From Algoriphagus marincola DSM 16067 (GTDB lineage: Bacteria > Bacteroidota > Bacteroidia > Cytophagales > Cyclobacteriaceae): 64,000 bases of DNA. The DNA is taken from the NCBI RefSeq assembly GCF_000429405.1, contig NZ_KE386897.1:318031-382030 (forward strand). The letters run 5' to 3'. Position 1 is the first letter of the stretch, and every line of letters starts with the position of its first letter. The notes beneath the pieces were generated by a model. The model ran no database searches. It worked only from the letters and a program-made list of their open reading frames with translations, and had not been told where the DNA came from. The translations under genes and the position numbers were made by a program. Of the stretch, positions 27,366-37,210 are shown piece after piece.

Positions 27366-27922
27366 TGAAGTTGCTCTCAAGATTTGTTTTTTGGATTACA
27401 GGCTGGACAATGAAAAAAGCTTGGCCTGAAGGTGTGAAGAAGGCCGTATTGATCGCTATTCCTCATACATCCAATTGGGATTTATTGTACGCTCGGGCCG
27501 CCTTCTTTTTGATGGATATTCCTGTGAAATATACCATTAAAAAGGAAATTATGGTTGGGCCATTAGGTTGGCTCTTGAAGGGCTTGGGAGGCATTGCGAT
27601 TGATCGAAAGCGAATCCCGGGTGGAAAGAAGCAAACCTACACCGAAGCCATGACCCAAATGCTCAAAAATTCAGATGACTTGGTGATCATGGTTACCCCT
27701 GAAGGAACAAGAAAAGCAGTCAAGCGATGGAAAACTGGTTTCTACCACATTGCATTAGGTGCAGGAGTACCTGTAGTAGTAGGATATCTAGACTACAAAA
27801 AGAAAGAAGCTGGAATAGGTCCAGTGATTTATCCAAATGGAGACGTAGACGGGCAAGTTGAAGAGCTGAAAGCCTTTGGTAGAACTGTCACACCCAAGCA
27901 CCCTGATAAGGGGATAATATAG
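27362..27922 (+). CDS. 1-acylglycerol-3-phosphate acyltransferase-like protein (PlsC family)
   Basis: This 186-residue PlsC-type acyltransferase has the HX4D catalytic motif in HTSNWD (about 38-43), the substrate-region KKEIMVGPLGWLLKGLGGI, and PEGTRK (about 121-126). It is shorter than typical PlsC and resembles small lyso-lipid acyltransferases of Bacteroidota. Its start overlaps the patatin stop (ATGA). It ends one base before the convergent TerB-like gene. Confidence 0.85.
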   Translation: MMKLLSRFVFWITGWTMKKAWPEGVKKAVLIAIPHTSNWDLLYARAAFFLMDIPVKYTIKKEIMVGPLGWLLKGLGGIAIDRKRIPGGKKQTYTEAMTQMLKNSDDLVIMVTPEGTRKAVKRWKTGFYHIALGAGVPVVVGYLDYKKKEAGIGPVIYPNGDVDGQVEELKAFGRTVTPKHPDKGII

Positions 27923-27923
27923 C

Positions 27924-28448
27924 CTAGTGGCTTTTGATCAGTAGATTCAGATAGTCTTTGAGAATTCGAAACTCCTGATCGTCAACTTTACCATCAGCCC
28001 ATACTTTTTTGATCAATTCATAGAGACCGGTGTACTCCTCTTGAATCTTCCTGTTCTCTTCGAGTTCTAGGAATGTTTTGAGTTTGTAAACCTCCTGATC
28101 GTTGATGTCCCCGCTGGAAAGTATTCCTTTGAACATCCCATTGATAAAAATCTGATCAGGCTTATCGATTCGTTTTTCACTTCCAATACTCTCAAGAAAT
28201 TGATCCAGAGTTTCTTCGATTTCGTCGAGTTCTTCCACTGAGATTTTACCAGAATCGATCAGTGGCCTGATTTTAGAATAGAGTTTTTCAAATGGTCCAT
28301 AGCTGCACAGGCCTTCGTGCTCATTACACCATTCTTTTAGTGCTGCATATTCGTTTCTAGTGACCACTCCATCCAGTGCTACCCCATAAATGAGGCCTGC
28401 TAAATCCTTGGCTGCGTTGTGATAATTTGGGTTATTGGGTTTTTCCAT
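27924..28448 (-). CDS. TerB-like helical protein
   Basis: This 174-residue soluble, acidic, all-helical protein contains two segments resembling TerB/DjlA-type helical repeats: GVALDGVVTRNEYAALKEW near the N-terminus and VWADGKVDDQEFRILKDYL near the C-terminus, each an ADG/LDG turn plus helix. TerB-fold proteins occur in tellurite-resistance and phage-response clusters, but no ter genes are near. The function is unknown. Confidence 0.55.
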   Translation of the reverse strand: MEKPNNPNYHNAAKDLAGLIYGVALDGVVTRNEYAALKEWCNEHEGLCSYGPFEKLYSKIRPLIDSGKISVEELDEIEETLDQFLESIGSEKRIDKPDQIFINGMFKGILSSGDINDQEVYKLKTFLELEENRKIQEEYTGLYELIKKVWADGKVDDQEFRILKDYLNLLIKSH

Positions 28449-28617
28449 TGTTAAAAAGATTTGATCATAATTTACATGGTATTTTTTATAAATACCTGTT
28501 CAAAAGGACTTTGCTGTTTAAATATTTTAACAAAAAAATCCTTTTTCAAAATCAAAAAAGAAGAGAATAGTGTGTAAGTTGATCAAGGATTTAATTTTAA
28601 ACATTTACTCTTCGATT

Positions 28618-29766
28618 ATGCGCAATGGAATATTCGTTATTTTGATAAGCTTGTTTTTGGCTTCATGTGGTGGGAATGATGGGGAAAAAACTGAGCTTTC
28701 GGACAGCTTTACAGTTTCTCTGGACACGGTAATGGTGGATGCGGGAGAGGAGTTTATTTACCTTCAAGAAAATCTTTGGTTGTCGAAACTAAACCCTGAT
28801 AGACGCTATTTGATCAATTTCAATCGAGAGGACGCAATTGCCGAATGGATTGATTTAGATGAATTGAAGTTGAAAAAGGTGTTACAATTTGACAAAGATG
28901 GACCCAATTCCGTTCCTCCATACACCTCTGGTTTTTTGATCAATGAGGACGAGAATATCCTTTTTTGGAACTATCGGTTTTATAAAATTTTCGACCAAAA
29001 TGGACAATTAGTCCGAGATCTGGAGCTTGAAAAAATAGCTTCTGATCTTTTGAGCAGTTCAGATATTTATCCAAATCAATTTTTTATAGACCCGGAAAAT
29101 CCTTTACGGACGATCGGTTTATTTATCAAATGGGAAGAAAGTAAGTATTTGATGATTGATTTTAACCTAGAATCTGGAGAATTCAGGGAGATCGATTTGC
29201 CTCAACTTGAGAAAATAAAAGAATATAAAGTAGATATTGTCTATGATGGAAATATGGCGGGTAGCTATGGTCCAGGAGTTTATTCTACCAGAGTGGGTAG
29301 CAAAATATTTCTGTCAACAAATACCTATAATGAGGTTCAGGTTTTTGATTTAGAAACAGATAGCATTACGGTCAAAACATGGGATACTCCTTTGCTAGGA
29401 GCCAGGCGAGCCTACTTGCCACCTAGTCAAGTAGATGGTCAAACGGGTGAAATCGAAGAAATCGTGAGGAATGCAGAATCTGATATCACCTATGGGCCAT
29501 TATTTTGGAGCCCAGATGAAGAAAAGTTTTATCGCTTCTCTCACAAAAACTACTTTGGGGAAGAAAAGACCGAATATGGGAGATACATCCCCACTCGAGC
29601 AGATGTTTACTTAAGCGTCTTCAGCAAGGATCTTAATTTAATCAAAGAGGCCCTTATCCCGGAGTTAATTCAGGAGCCCAAACGACATTTTGTGAAAGAT
29701 GGTCAAATCTGGATTTTCGAGAATATCGAGGATGAAGTAGGGTTTGTGAGGCTTAGTGTGGAGTAA
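28618..29766 (+). CDS. DUF4221-like lipoprotein
   Basis: This 382-residue predicted lipoprotein has lipobox LASC (Cys17) after a short hydrophobic signal. The mature part looks like a beta-propeller (repeated short strands with aromatic residues), of the type annotated DUF4221 in Cytophagales genomes. The ATG at 28618 was chosen over a GTG at 28570, since it places the signal at the N-terminus. The function is unknown. It stands alone between a divergent gene and a convergent valS. Confidence 0.65.
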   Translation: MRNGIFVILISLFLASCGGNDGEKTELSDSFTVSLDTVMVDAGEEFIYLQENLWLSKLNPDRRYLINFNREDAIAEWIDLDELKLKKVLQFDKDGPNSVPPYTSGFLINEDENILFWNYRFYKIFDQNGQLVRDLELEKIASDLLSSSDIYPNQFFIDPENPLRTIGLFIKWEESKYLMIDFNLESGEFREIDLPQLEKIKEYKVDIVYDGNMAGSYGPGVYSTRVGSKIFLSTNTYNEVQVFDLETDSITVKTWDTPLLGARRAYLPPSQVDGQTGEIEEIVRNAESDITYGPLFWSPDEEKFYRFSHKNYFGEEKTEYGRYIPTRADVYLSVFSKDLNLIKEALIPELIQEPKRHFVKDGQIWIFENIEDEVGFVRLSVE

Positions 29767-29814
29767 AACTCTCTTGTATCCTATCCTAAATTTGACATCT
29801 ATTAAACCTAAAAA

Positions 29815-29850
29815 AAATCCAGAACCTGACGGCACTGGATTTTCTTTTTC
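29815..29850 (+). terminator. Hairpin terminator after the DUF4221-like gene
   Basis: AAATCCAG (29815-29822) pairs with CTGGATTT (29835-29842), followed by TCTTTTTC. Confidence 0.7.
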
Positions 29851-29862
29851 ATATTTGCTTAA

Positions 29863-29893
29863 AATCTTCGAGGTCTTAAAGACCTCAAAGATT
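29863..29893 (-). terminator. Hairpin terminator after valS
   Basis: GAGGTC (29870-29875) pairs with GACCTC (29881-29886), extended by AATCTT/AAGATT with one mismatch. It lies right after the valS stop on the minus strand. Confidence 0.65.
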
Positions 29894-32525
29894 AACCTAA
29901 TTTGGCTAGACTTTCCTCCAAGGCTTTTATTTTCGCCTCTGCATCTGCCTGTTTTTTCTTTTCATTCTCTACCACTTGGGCCGGAGCACCAGCCACAAAT
30001 CGCTCATTGGATAGCTTTTTCATCACCGAGTTCAAAAAGCCTTTGGTGTATTCTAGCTCCTTTTGAAGATTGGCTTTTTCCTCTTCCACATTGATGGAGT
30101 CTCCCATTGGAACGAAGCATTCGTCTGCTTTGACCACGAAGCTCATCGCATTTTCTACTTTGGCTGCGAAATTCAAGGAAGATAAATTGGCCAGTTTGAC
30201 AATTACGGATTCAAATCGCTGATACAATTCCGGCCGCTTGGTATTGACGCTCAGGTCCAAAGCTTCTTTGGGAGACATCCCTTTGGAAGCTCTCAAATTT
30301 CTGACTTGAGAAACCACCTCGAATACTTGGTTGGCTTCCTCTGTGATTTTAGAGTCGAATGGTTTTGCTTCGGGCCATTTTGCCAAAATCAAGGATTCTT
30401 CCACTTTCCTATCTTGAATCTGATGCCATATTTCCTCCGAAATGAAAGGCATGAAAGGATGAAGAATCTTTAGAATATCCTCGAAAATCTCAATGGTCTT
30501 GTTGTAAGTCGCCTGATCAATAGGCTTCTGATATTCTGGCTTGATCATTTCCAGATACCAGGAGCAGAAGTCTCCCCATACCAATTTATAGGTAGCCATC
30601 AGGGCATCGGAAATTCTGAATTTCTCAAAGTGATCATTGATCTCTGCCAAAGCTTGATTGAAGCGGTTTTCAAACCAATGGATTGATGAAGTATTCGCAC
30701 CACCGTCCAAATCGGAATCAATTTCCCACCCTTTCACCAATCGGAAGGCATTCCAGATTTTGTTGGCAAAATTTCTTCCCTGCTCCACGAGCTTATCATC
30801 GTATGGAAGATCGTTTCCGGCAGGGGAGGAGAAAAGCATCCCTGTTCGGACCCCATCCGCACCGTACTGCGCGATCAGCTCCAGTGGATCCGGGGAATTA
30901 CCCAGAGACTTGGACATTTTTCGGCCCAGTTTATCCCGTACGATTCCAGTCAGGTACACATTTTTGAAGGGCTTTTCACCCATGTATTCATAGCCGGCGA
31001 TGATCATTCTTGCTACCCAGAAGAATAGAATTTCTGGAGCAGTCACCAGGTCATTGGTTGGGTAGTAGTATTTCAGTTCTTCGTTTGGCTTGCCAGTGGT
31101 AAAGACATCTGTGTCAAATACAGAAATCGGCCACAGCCAAGAGCTAAACCAAGTATCCAATACATCTTCATCTTGCTTCAGGTCTGCCAGTGTGTAATTT
31201 GAATCATGTTCAGCTTGGGCGATTTTTAGTGCTTCTTCTTTCGTTTTGGCAACCACAAATTCCCCATTAGGAAGATGGTAGGCAGGAATCTGATGTCCCC
31301 ACCAGAGTTGGCGGGAAATACACCAATCACGAACGTTTTCCATCCAGACCCGGTACATGTTTTTGAACTTGGGTGGATGGAGTTGGATGACATCCTCCAT
31401 TACCGAGCTGAAGGCCGGCTTGGTGATTTCATCCATTTTGAGGAACCACTGCAAAGAGAGCTTTGGTTCGATTACGGCATCCGTTCTTTCGGAATGTCCT
31501 ACGTTAGATTTGTAGTCCTCGATTTTTTCAAGTTGTCCTGCCTCCTCTAATAACTTTCCGATTTTCTTTCGGGCGATAAATCGGTCTTCACCCACGAGAA
31601 TTTGAGCTTTCTCATTAAGGGTTCCATTGTCATTGAGAATGTCGATGACTTCCAGTTTATGCTTGATTCCCAACTCATAATCATTGATATCATGAGCAGG
31701 AGTCACCTTGAGGCAACCTGTCCCAAATTCCATGTCCACGTACTCGTCCTCGATGATAGGGATGGGACGATTGATCAGTGGTATGATGGCTTTTTTACCT
31801 TTCAAATGAGTGAATCGAGGGTCATTAGGATTGATGCAAATGGCGACATCGGCCATGATGGTTTCCGGACGAGTAGTAGCGATGGTCAAAAACTGATCTA
31901 TTGTCCCTTCGATTTGATAGTTAATGTAGTAGAGTTTGGAAGCAATTTCTTTGGTGATCACTTCATCATCCGATAGGGCAGTTTGGCCTTTTGGGTCCCA
32001 GTTGACCATACGGATGCCTCGGTAGATTTTTCCTTTTTTATACAAATCCACAAAAACAGAAATCACGGCATCGCTCAAGCCTTCATCCATGGTAAAGGCA
32101 GTACGATCCCAATCACAGGAAGCTCCCAGTTTCTTTAGCTGCTCAAGGATAATTCCTCCATACTTTTCTTTCCACTCCCAGGCGTGCTTGAGAAATTCCT
32201 CACGTGATAGGTCCTTCTTTTCGATCCCTTTTTCTTTTAGCAGTTGCACTACCTTGGTTTCGGTAGCGATAGAGGCATGGTCGGTACCCGGTACCCAGCA
32301 AGCATTTTTGCCTTGCATGCGGGCACGTCGAATCAAGACATCCTGAATCGTATTGTTCAGCATATGACCCATATGCAATACGCCAGTCACATTAGGAGGA
32401 GGGATTACGATGGTGTAGGGTTCCTTGTTAGGATCAATTTTGGAAGCAAAAAGTTTGTGCTCCATCCAATACTGATACCACTTGGATTCGGTGTTACTAG
32501 GATCGTATTTGCTGGCAATAGACAT
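29892..32525 (-). CDS. valS: Valine--tRNA ligase
   Basis: This 877-residue class I aminoacyl-tRNA synthetase charges tRNA-Val. It has the HIGH-type motif [14 protein letters not shown] near residue 40, the CP1 editing domain (about 190-340; [12 protein letters not shown]), [12 protein letters not shown] (KMSKS, about 528) and a C-terminal tRNA-binding coiled coil (about 810-877). The length is normal. It is a single gene with terminators on both sides. Confidence 0.97.
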   Translation of the reverse strand: MSIASKYDPSNTESKWYQYWMEHKLFASKIDPNKEPYTIVIPPPNVTGVLHMGHMLNNTIQDVLIRRARMQGKNACWVPGTDHASIATETKVVQLLKEKGIEKKDLSREEFLKHAWEWKEKYGGIILEQLKKLGASCDWDRTAFTMDEGLSDAVISVFVDLYKKGKIYRGIRMVNWDPKGQTALSDDEVITKEIASKLYYINYQIEGTIDQFLTIATTRPETIMADVAICINPNDPRFTHLKGKKAIIPLINRPIPIIEDEYVDMEFGTGCLKVTPAHDINDYELGIKHKLEVIDILNDNGTLNEKAQILVGEDRFIARKKIGKLLEEAGQLEKIEDYKSNVGHSERTDAVIEPKLSLQWFLKMDEITKPAFSSVMEDVIQLHPPKFKNMYRVWMENVRDWCISRQLWWGHQIPAYHLPNGEFVVAKTKEEALKIAQAEHDSNYTLADLKQDEDVLDTWFSSWLWPISVFDTDVFTTGKPNEELKYYYPTNDLVTAPEILFFWVARMIIAGYEYMGEKPFKNVYLTGIVRDKLGRKMSKSLGNSPDPLELIAQYGADGVRTGMLFSSPAGNDLPYDDKLVEQGRNFANKIWNAFRLVKGWEIDSDLDGGANTSSIHWFENRFNQALAEINDHFEKFRISDALMATYKLVWGDFCSWYLEMIKPEYQKPIDQATYNKTIEIFEDILKILHPFMPFISEEIWHQIQDRKVEESLILAKWPEAKPFDSKITEEANQVFEVVSQVRNLRASKGMSPKEALDLSVNTKRPELYQRFESVIVKLANLSSLNFAAKVENAMSFVVKADECFVPMGDSINVEEEKANLQKELEYTKGFLNSVMKKLSNERFVAGAPAQVVENEKKKQADAEAKIKALEESLAKLG

Positions 32526-32603
32526 TCTGGTGATTTTTTTTGATTGGCAAAAATAGTGGAAAAAGGGGAAAAGGCCTTGTAGCTTTGCTATTGCTGAAAA
32601 AGA

Positions 32604-32631
32604 AAAAGACCGACAAAATTGCCGGTCTTTT
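32604..32631 (-). terminator. Hairpin terminator after susD
   Basis: AAAAGACCG (32604-32612) pairs with CGGTCTTTT (32623-32631) downstream of the susD stop at 32651. It also ends in T on the plus strand, so it may work in both directions. Confidence 0.75.
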
Positions 32632-32650
32632 AAGTCAATTAATTCGAGGA

Positions 32651-34030
32651 TTAATTTCCTACATATTCCTCCCAGCTCAATTCAGCCTGAGGATGAGGGA
32701 ATTGGGTAAAGATTGTTCCTCCGTCGAAGTCGGTTGGAATTTCACTCAATCTATTGTAGCGACGGGCATCGATCCATCGGTGTCCCCAAGGCTCTGCCCA
32801 AAGCGAATAGCGTCTCTGATACAAGATTTCATCAATCAAGGCTGCTTGTGTGGTAGCTCCTGAGTAATCTCCGAGGCCTGCGGCATTTCGGATGATATTG
32901 ATTGCTTCCACAGCTTCTGATGATTGATTTAAGTTAGCATGCGCTTCGGCTTTTAAGAGAATCAATTCCTCATTTCTGATGAATGGAATTGAAGCGGTGT
33001 TAGAAGCCCAACGTGCATCTTGGTGAGTTCCTACCAAAGTACCTGCATCTGTAGAAACCGTTACAGGGGTATCTCGCTCCAAGAACTTGGAAGCTACTCT
33101 CAAGTCACCTGGAGTGGCATCTTCCAAAACAGATGGATGTACCACGATGATGGTATTGACGGCAGCATTAGGCACATAAAATAATGGGTTGAAAATATCG
33201 GGTGCCGCTCCATAAGGATGGGAAGGACCGGCGTTCAAATCACCATTGAGGTCCATAAACGATGCGTTCAAAGCTGTCAGAACTCCCTGCCAATCCTGAC
33301 GATAAGCATTAAGTCTTGCAGTGATAGCACGATTTACTTGGCGAAGACCTTCGATAGTACTGAATCCATCAAAGCCTCTAGTCAAGGTGAATGGAAATGC
33401 TCCAGAACCTGCAGAACCTAAGGCTGCATCACCTTCATCCAAAATGGCCTTGATTGCATCCAATGCCTGTCCATAAGGTACGAAGGGACCTGGGTTCAAA
33501 GGATCAGATACATCAATTCGGATTCCATTTTCATAGACGAAGTTGGCTGGAATCATGTATTGATATCCTTGGATTGTTTTAGCAAAACCGCTTACCGCAC
33601 TTCTGGCAGAAGCAGATATATTCTCGGTATTCTCCGAAGCAGTTACCAAGACATTGGCTTGATTGATGGCCTGATAAGGAGAAGCATAAGAGCCACCACC
33701 CGTGTTACCAAAACCGAAATAAGATCGATCTGGGGTTCGGCCATTTTGCCCTAGCCAGTCAGTCTGGAATCTAGGATCGGAAGCATTAAGGTACCAAATC
33801 TCCCGACCAAAGGTATTCCAAGCTTGCGAAACGTTGGTGACATAACCTCTGTGTCTTGATTCGAGTCCTGTGATCAAGAATTGTATTTGTTCCCGTGTTG
33901 CATTGTCTGATACAGATCCTACCGATGGGTTGTTTGGATCTTGTATCTCGTCTAGTTGTAGGGGATTACATGCTGCAAGTACACCTGCAACTGCAATCAC
34001 TTTACTGATATTTTTAAGTGTGTTTTTCAT
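32651..34030 (-). CDS. SusD/RagB family nutrient-binding lipoprotein
   Basis: This 459-residue outer-membrane lipoprotein has lipobox LAAC (Cys21) and the short mature start [12 protein letters not shown]. SusD proteins are tetratricopeptide-like lids that capture nutrients for the SusC channel. Its C-terminal region has the usual SusD signature [20 protein letters not shown]. It lies 12 bases after the SusC gene, forming a pair. No glycosidase genes adjoin, so the substrate is unclear. Confidence 0.9.
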   Translation of the reverse strand: MKNTLKNISKVIAVAGVLAACNPLQLDEIQDPNNPSVGSVSDNATREQIQFLITGLESRHRGYVTNVSQAWNTFGREIWYLNASDPRFQTDWLGQNGRTPDRSYFGFGNTGGGSYASPYQAINQANVLVTASENTENISASARSAVSGFAKTIQGYQYMIPANFVYENGIRIDVSDPLNPGPFVPYGQALDAIKAILDEGDAALGSAGSGAFPFTLTRGFDGFSTIEGLRQVNRAITARLNAYRQDWQGVLTALNASFMDLNGDLNAGPSHPYGAAPDIFNPLFYVPNAAVNTIIVVHPSVLEDATPGDLRVASKFLERDTPVTVSTDAGTLVGTHQDARWASNTASIPFIRNEELILLKAEAHANLNQSSEAVEAINIIRNAAGLGDYSGATTQAALIDEILYQRRYSLWAEPWGHRWIDARRYNRLSEIPTDFDGGTIFTQFPHPQAELSWEEYVGN

Positions 34031-34042
34031 GTTGTTGCGGGT

Positions 34043-37021
34043 TTAAAAGTCGATAGTTAAGTGGAAGAATACGCGACGTGGTGTAGGGTAAGGCGCGATA
34101 TCCACATTGTTTGCTACTGCTTGAGCTCCGAAAGTGGAAGTCTCAGGATCGTAGCCTTCGTAGTCGGTGAATAGGAAAGCATTGTTGACAGAGCCACCTA
34201 CTCGGATATTCTGAACTGCGCTTCCAAACCATTCCTGAATCGTAGCTCTTGGGATGGTGTAATACAAACCGATTTCACGGATTTTGACAAAAGTCGCATC
34301 TTGTACCCAGCGTCCAGCATTATTGTAAGGCTCTGGCTCACGCTGACGTCCATTTGGAATTCCATCTCCATTATCATCATCAAACCAACCATTCGTAGTA
34401 CCACCACTATCGGTCAAGAATGAAGTCAAGTTGATGTTGTCACCACCTTGTCTCCAATCTGTCAAGATGGAAAGTTCAAGTCCTTTGTAGATATTGAAAC
34501 TATTGAAGAAGGATAGGTTGAAGTCTGGCTGAGAGTTACCCCAAATGGTAAATCCACCCGGCACATTGGGATCAGCAGGAGTACCTACAATGGTCGTAGG
34601 AGAGTAGCCTTCAGCATACAAGAAAGTACCTAGACCAGCACCAAATGCGCCAGCAGTATAAGTTGGAATACCTAGGCGAGTCATTTCAATACGATTTTGC
34701 CAGAAAAGTACTCTGGAGAACCATTTGAAATTTGGATTCTCTACAATATTACCGGAAAGTGCGATTTCTATCCCCTTGTTTTGAAGCTCTGCCTCATTAC
34801 TTGGAGTGGTATTCACACCGGTAGCCGGAGAAAGTCTCAAGCTTTGAATGTTGTTCTGAGTATTTTTGATGTAGTAGGTTGCTTCCAAGCTAAGTCGGTT
34901 ATTGAACATACCCACATCTACACCGAATTCCAGTTCTGTCGCTGTTTCAGGTCGGATTTGTGTGTTTCCGATTTGAGTAGAAACAACAGATCCAAGAAGG
35001 CCTCCAATGTTGGTGCCGCCTAGTGGAGTAAATGTTGCTCCGAATCCTACCGGTCCGGCAGTTTCACCATAAGCAATTCTTGGTTTTACTTGATTGAAAA
35101 CTGAAGAACTCCAGAAGTCGAAATTAGCCAAGTTTACTGCCAAGGAAGCTCTAGGGAATGCATAATACTCATTTGGATTACCGTTCAACGTAGACTTATC
35201 CCAACGGATACCCACTGTACCGATCAGTTTGTCTTCGAAGTTTGCTTCCTGCTGCAAGAAAATACCAGCTTCTTGTACTTCAGAGTTGAATTCCTGATTG
35301 ATTTCTTGGATGGCAGCCTGACCCAAGTTGGTTTGGCCTGGTACCAAGCCTCTACCTCTATTGAATAGAGCACTATTGTTAAAATCTAGTCTTACTAGAC
35401 CTGCTTGAGAGTTCATATTGACTCTTCCAAGGTTCCAGTTATATACCAAAGCCGCTTGGAAGTTGGTGTTGAAGCTTTCTTGCTTTCCTTTCAATACATC
35501 ACCTGGATTAGCCTGCGCTCTTTGGAACTGCAAAAATTCAGGAAGATAGATGAGTGTTCTGTTTTGTAAGAAATCTAATCCACCGGCAATGTTGGCAGTA
35601 AGAAAACTGTTCTCAGTTTTCAAAAGATCAATATCCAAGGTGAATGCTTGGATGAAACGATTTACTTCTGAGTTGTTTACCGCATTGTCTGTTACTGCCA
35701 CCGGATTGTCTGAGAAGTAAGGGTTGACAGGGTAGGTACCATCGGCATTCCTTCTCAGATCAAAATAATTAGGTACATAAGCAATACTGTATCCGATAGA
35801 TGCCCCGGTATTGTTCTGGTTTCCAGTGAATCCTCTGTCTGTGTTAGACTGAATGTAGTTGGAAGATACTCCAAGACGAATGGCATTACTGATCTTGTGA
35901 TCAATGTTTGCTCTTACGGAATAACGCTGAAAACCGGTATTTCGAACAGTACCTTCTTCGTCAGAAATGTTACCTGATACGAAGAATTTGGTCTTCTCAT
36001 TACCACCCGACACATTCACTCGAGTATTTAGAAGTGTAGCTTGATTGTTGTAAAAGAAGTCTTCATAGTCGATAAAATTACCAGAAGATTGTGCAGCTCT
36101 GAATCTTTCAAGCTCAAGCGGTCTTCTTGCTTCAGGGAAGAAGAAATTGATTTTCTCTTCACTCCAGTCGTCTACACCTAGTAGTCTTAATGGCTCGGCA
36201 AAACCGATATCCTGAGAAAGGGATACGGTAGTTCTTCCTTCAGCACCTCTTTTGGTAGTAATGATGATTACACCTGCATTAGCACGGGTACCGTAGATCG
36301 CTGCTGCGGATGGACCTTTCAAAACCTCAATTGTCTCGATATCAGCTGGATTCAAATCAGCGAGACGGTTAGCTCCGTCATCCTGATTACTTCCGCCTGC
36401 TCCTGTTACAGATGCTCGACCGGTTCGTTGGGTGGCATTGGAAATATAAACACCATCCACAATAATTAGTGGCTGAGATGCACCAGAGAGACTGGAGATA
36501 CCTCGAAGCTGGATCGACATACCACCACCTGGAGCACCGCCGTTTGATCGGATAGTAGCACCGGCTACTTTACCATAGAGGGCCCCGTCAGTAGTTTGGA
36601 TAGTCGTTGTTCCAGTGAGGTCTTTGGCAGAAACGGTAGAAACTGCATTGGCGAGATTACTTCTTTTTACAGAAGATGCAAGACCCGTCACTACCACTTC
36701 CTCCAAATTAGTTGCATCCTGATTCAACTGAATATTCAGATTGCTCATAGAGGAGGATACATTGATCTCTTTTGTCAAGTATCCAATAGAAGAAACAACA
36801 AGAGTTGCTCCATCGGCATTTTGGATGCTTAGTGAAAAGTTACCATCAATGTCCGTGATAGTTCCAGTGGTCGTGCCCTTGATCAGGATACTTGCACCGA
36901 TGAGCGGCTCCGAGGTCCGCTCGTCTGTCACAGTACCCGAGACGGATATCTGTGCCCATGCCATCCCTGTGGAGAGCCACAGAAAAAGCAGGGGAAGGCT
37001 TAGTTTGTAAAATTTGTTCAT
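34043..37021 (-). CDS. SusC/RagA family TonB-linked outer-membrane transporter
   Basis: This 992-residue protein has a signal peptide (1-23), an N-terminal carboxypeptidase-like regulatory domain (about 24-110; VSGTVTDERTSEPLIGAS), a plug domain (about 115-240; QPLIIVDGVYI and IEVLKGPSAAAIYGTRANAG) and a beta-barrel to the C-terminus (FFHLTIDF, terminal aromatic). It imports large nutrients in a TonB-dependent way together with SusD. The neighbouring CocE/NonD-type hydrolase suggests a peptide or ester substrate, but this is only inference. Confidence 0.95.
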   Translation of the reverse strand: MNKFYKLSLPLLFLWLSTGMAWAQISVSGTVTDERTSEPLIGASILIKGTTTGTITDIDGNFSLSIQNADGATLVVSSIGYLTKEINVSSSMSNLNIQLNQDATNLEEVVVTGLASSVKRSNLANAVSTVSAKDLTGTTTIQTTDGALYGKVAGATIRSNGGAPGGGMSIQLRGISSLSGASQPLIIVDGVYISNATQRTGRASVTGAGGSNQDDGANRLADLNPADIETIEVLKGPSAAAIYGTRANAGVIIITTKRGAEGRTTVSLSQDIGFAEPLRLLGVDDWSEEKINFFFPEARRPLELERFRAAQSSGNFIDYEDFFYNNQATLLNTRVNVSGGNEKTKFFVSGNISDEEGTVRNTGFQRYSVRANIDHKISNAIRLGVSSNYIQSNTDRGFTGNQNNTGASIGYSIAYVPNYFDLRRNADGTYPVNPYFSDNPVAVTDNAVNNSEVNRFIQAFTLDIDLLKTENSFLTANIAGGLDFLQNRTLIYLPEFLQFQRAQANPGDVLKGKQESFNTNFQAALVYNWNLGRVNMNSQAGLVRLDFNNSALFNRGRGLVPGQTNLGQAAIQEINQEFNSEVQEAGIFLQQEANFEDKLIGTVGIRWDKSTLNGNPNEYYAFPRASLAVNLANFDFWSSSVFNQVKPRIAYGETAGPVGFGATFTPLGGTNIGGLLGSVVSTQIGNTQIRPETATELEFGVDVGMFNNRLSLEATYYIKNTQNNIQSLRLSPATGVNTTPSNEAELQNKGIEIALSGNIVENPNFKWFSRVLFWQNRIEMTRLGIPTYTAGAFGAGLGTFLYAEGYSPTTIVGTPADPNVPGGFTIWGNSQPDFNLSFFNSFNIYKGLELSILTDWRQGGDNINLTSFLTDSGGTTNGWFDDDNGDGIPNGRQREPEPYNNAGRWVQDATFVKIREIGLYYTIPRATIQEWFGSAVQNIRVGGSVNNAFLFTDYEGYDPETSTFGAQAVANNVDIAPYPTPRRVFFHLTIDF

Positions 37022-37175
37022 AAGGTTTAAATATTTAATTATCTAATCTGAAATTACAAAAAGGGAATGGATTCCTCGATTAATTTTCAACTTATTGTTA
37101 AAAAATATTATGAAAGGAAAGTAGAAATGATATTTTGTAAATATTCTTTGGCAGAAAAGGATTTTTTAAAAGAAA

Positions 37176-37194
37176 AGAGGGGCCTCGCCCCTCT
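37176..37194 (-). terminator. Hairpin terminator after the CocE/NonD hydrolase
   Basis: AGAGGGGC (37176-37183) pairs with GCCCCTCT (37187-37194). On the minus strand a T-rich stretch (complement of 37166-37175) follows. Confidence 0.75.
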
Positions 37195-37210
37195 ATATTG
37201 AAAACCGCTA

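Noticed and set aside
28478-28496. Inverted repeat GGTATTT/AAATACC upstream of the TerB-like gene
   Set aside because: It is short and AT-rich in an AT-rich gap, with no second copy found, so it is not strong enough to call an operator.
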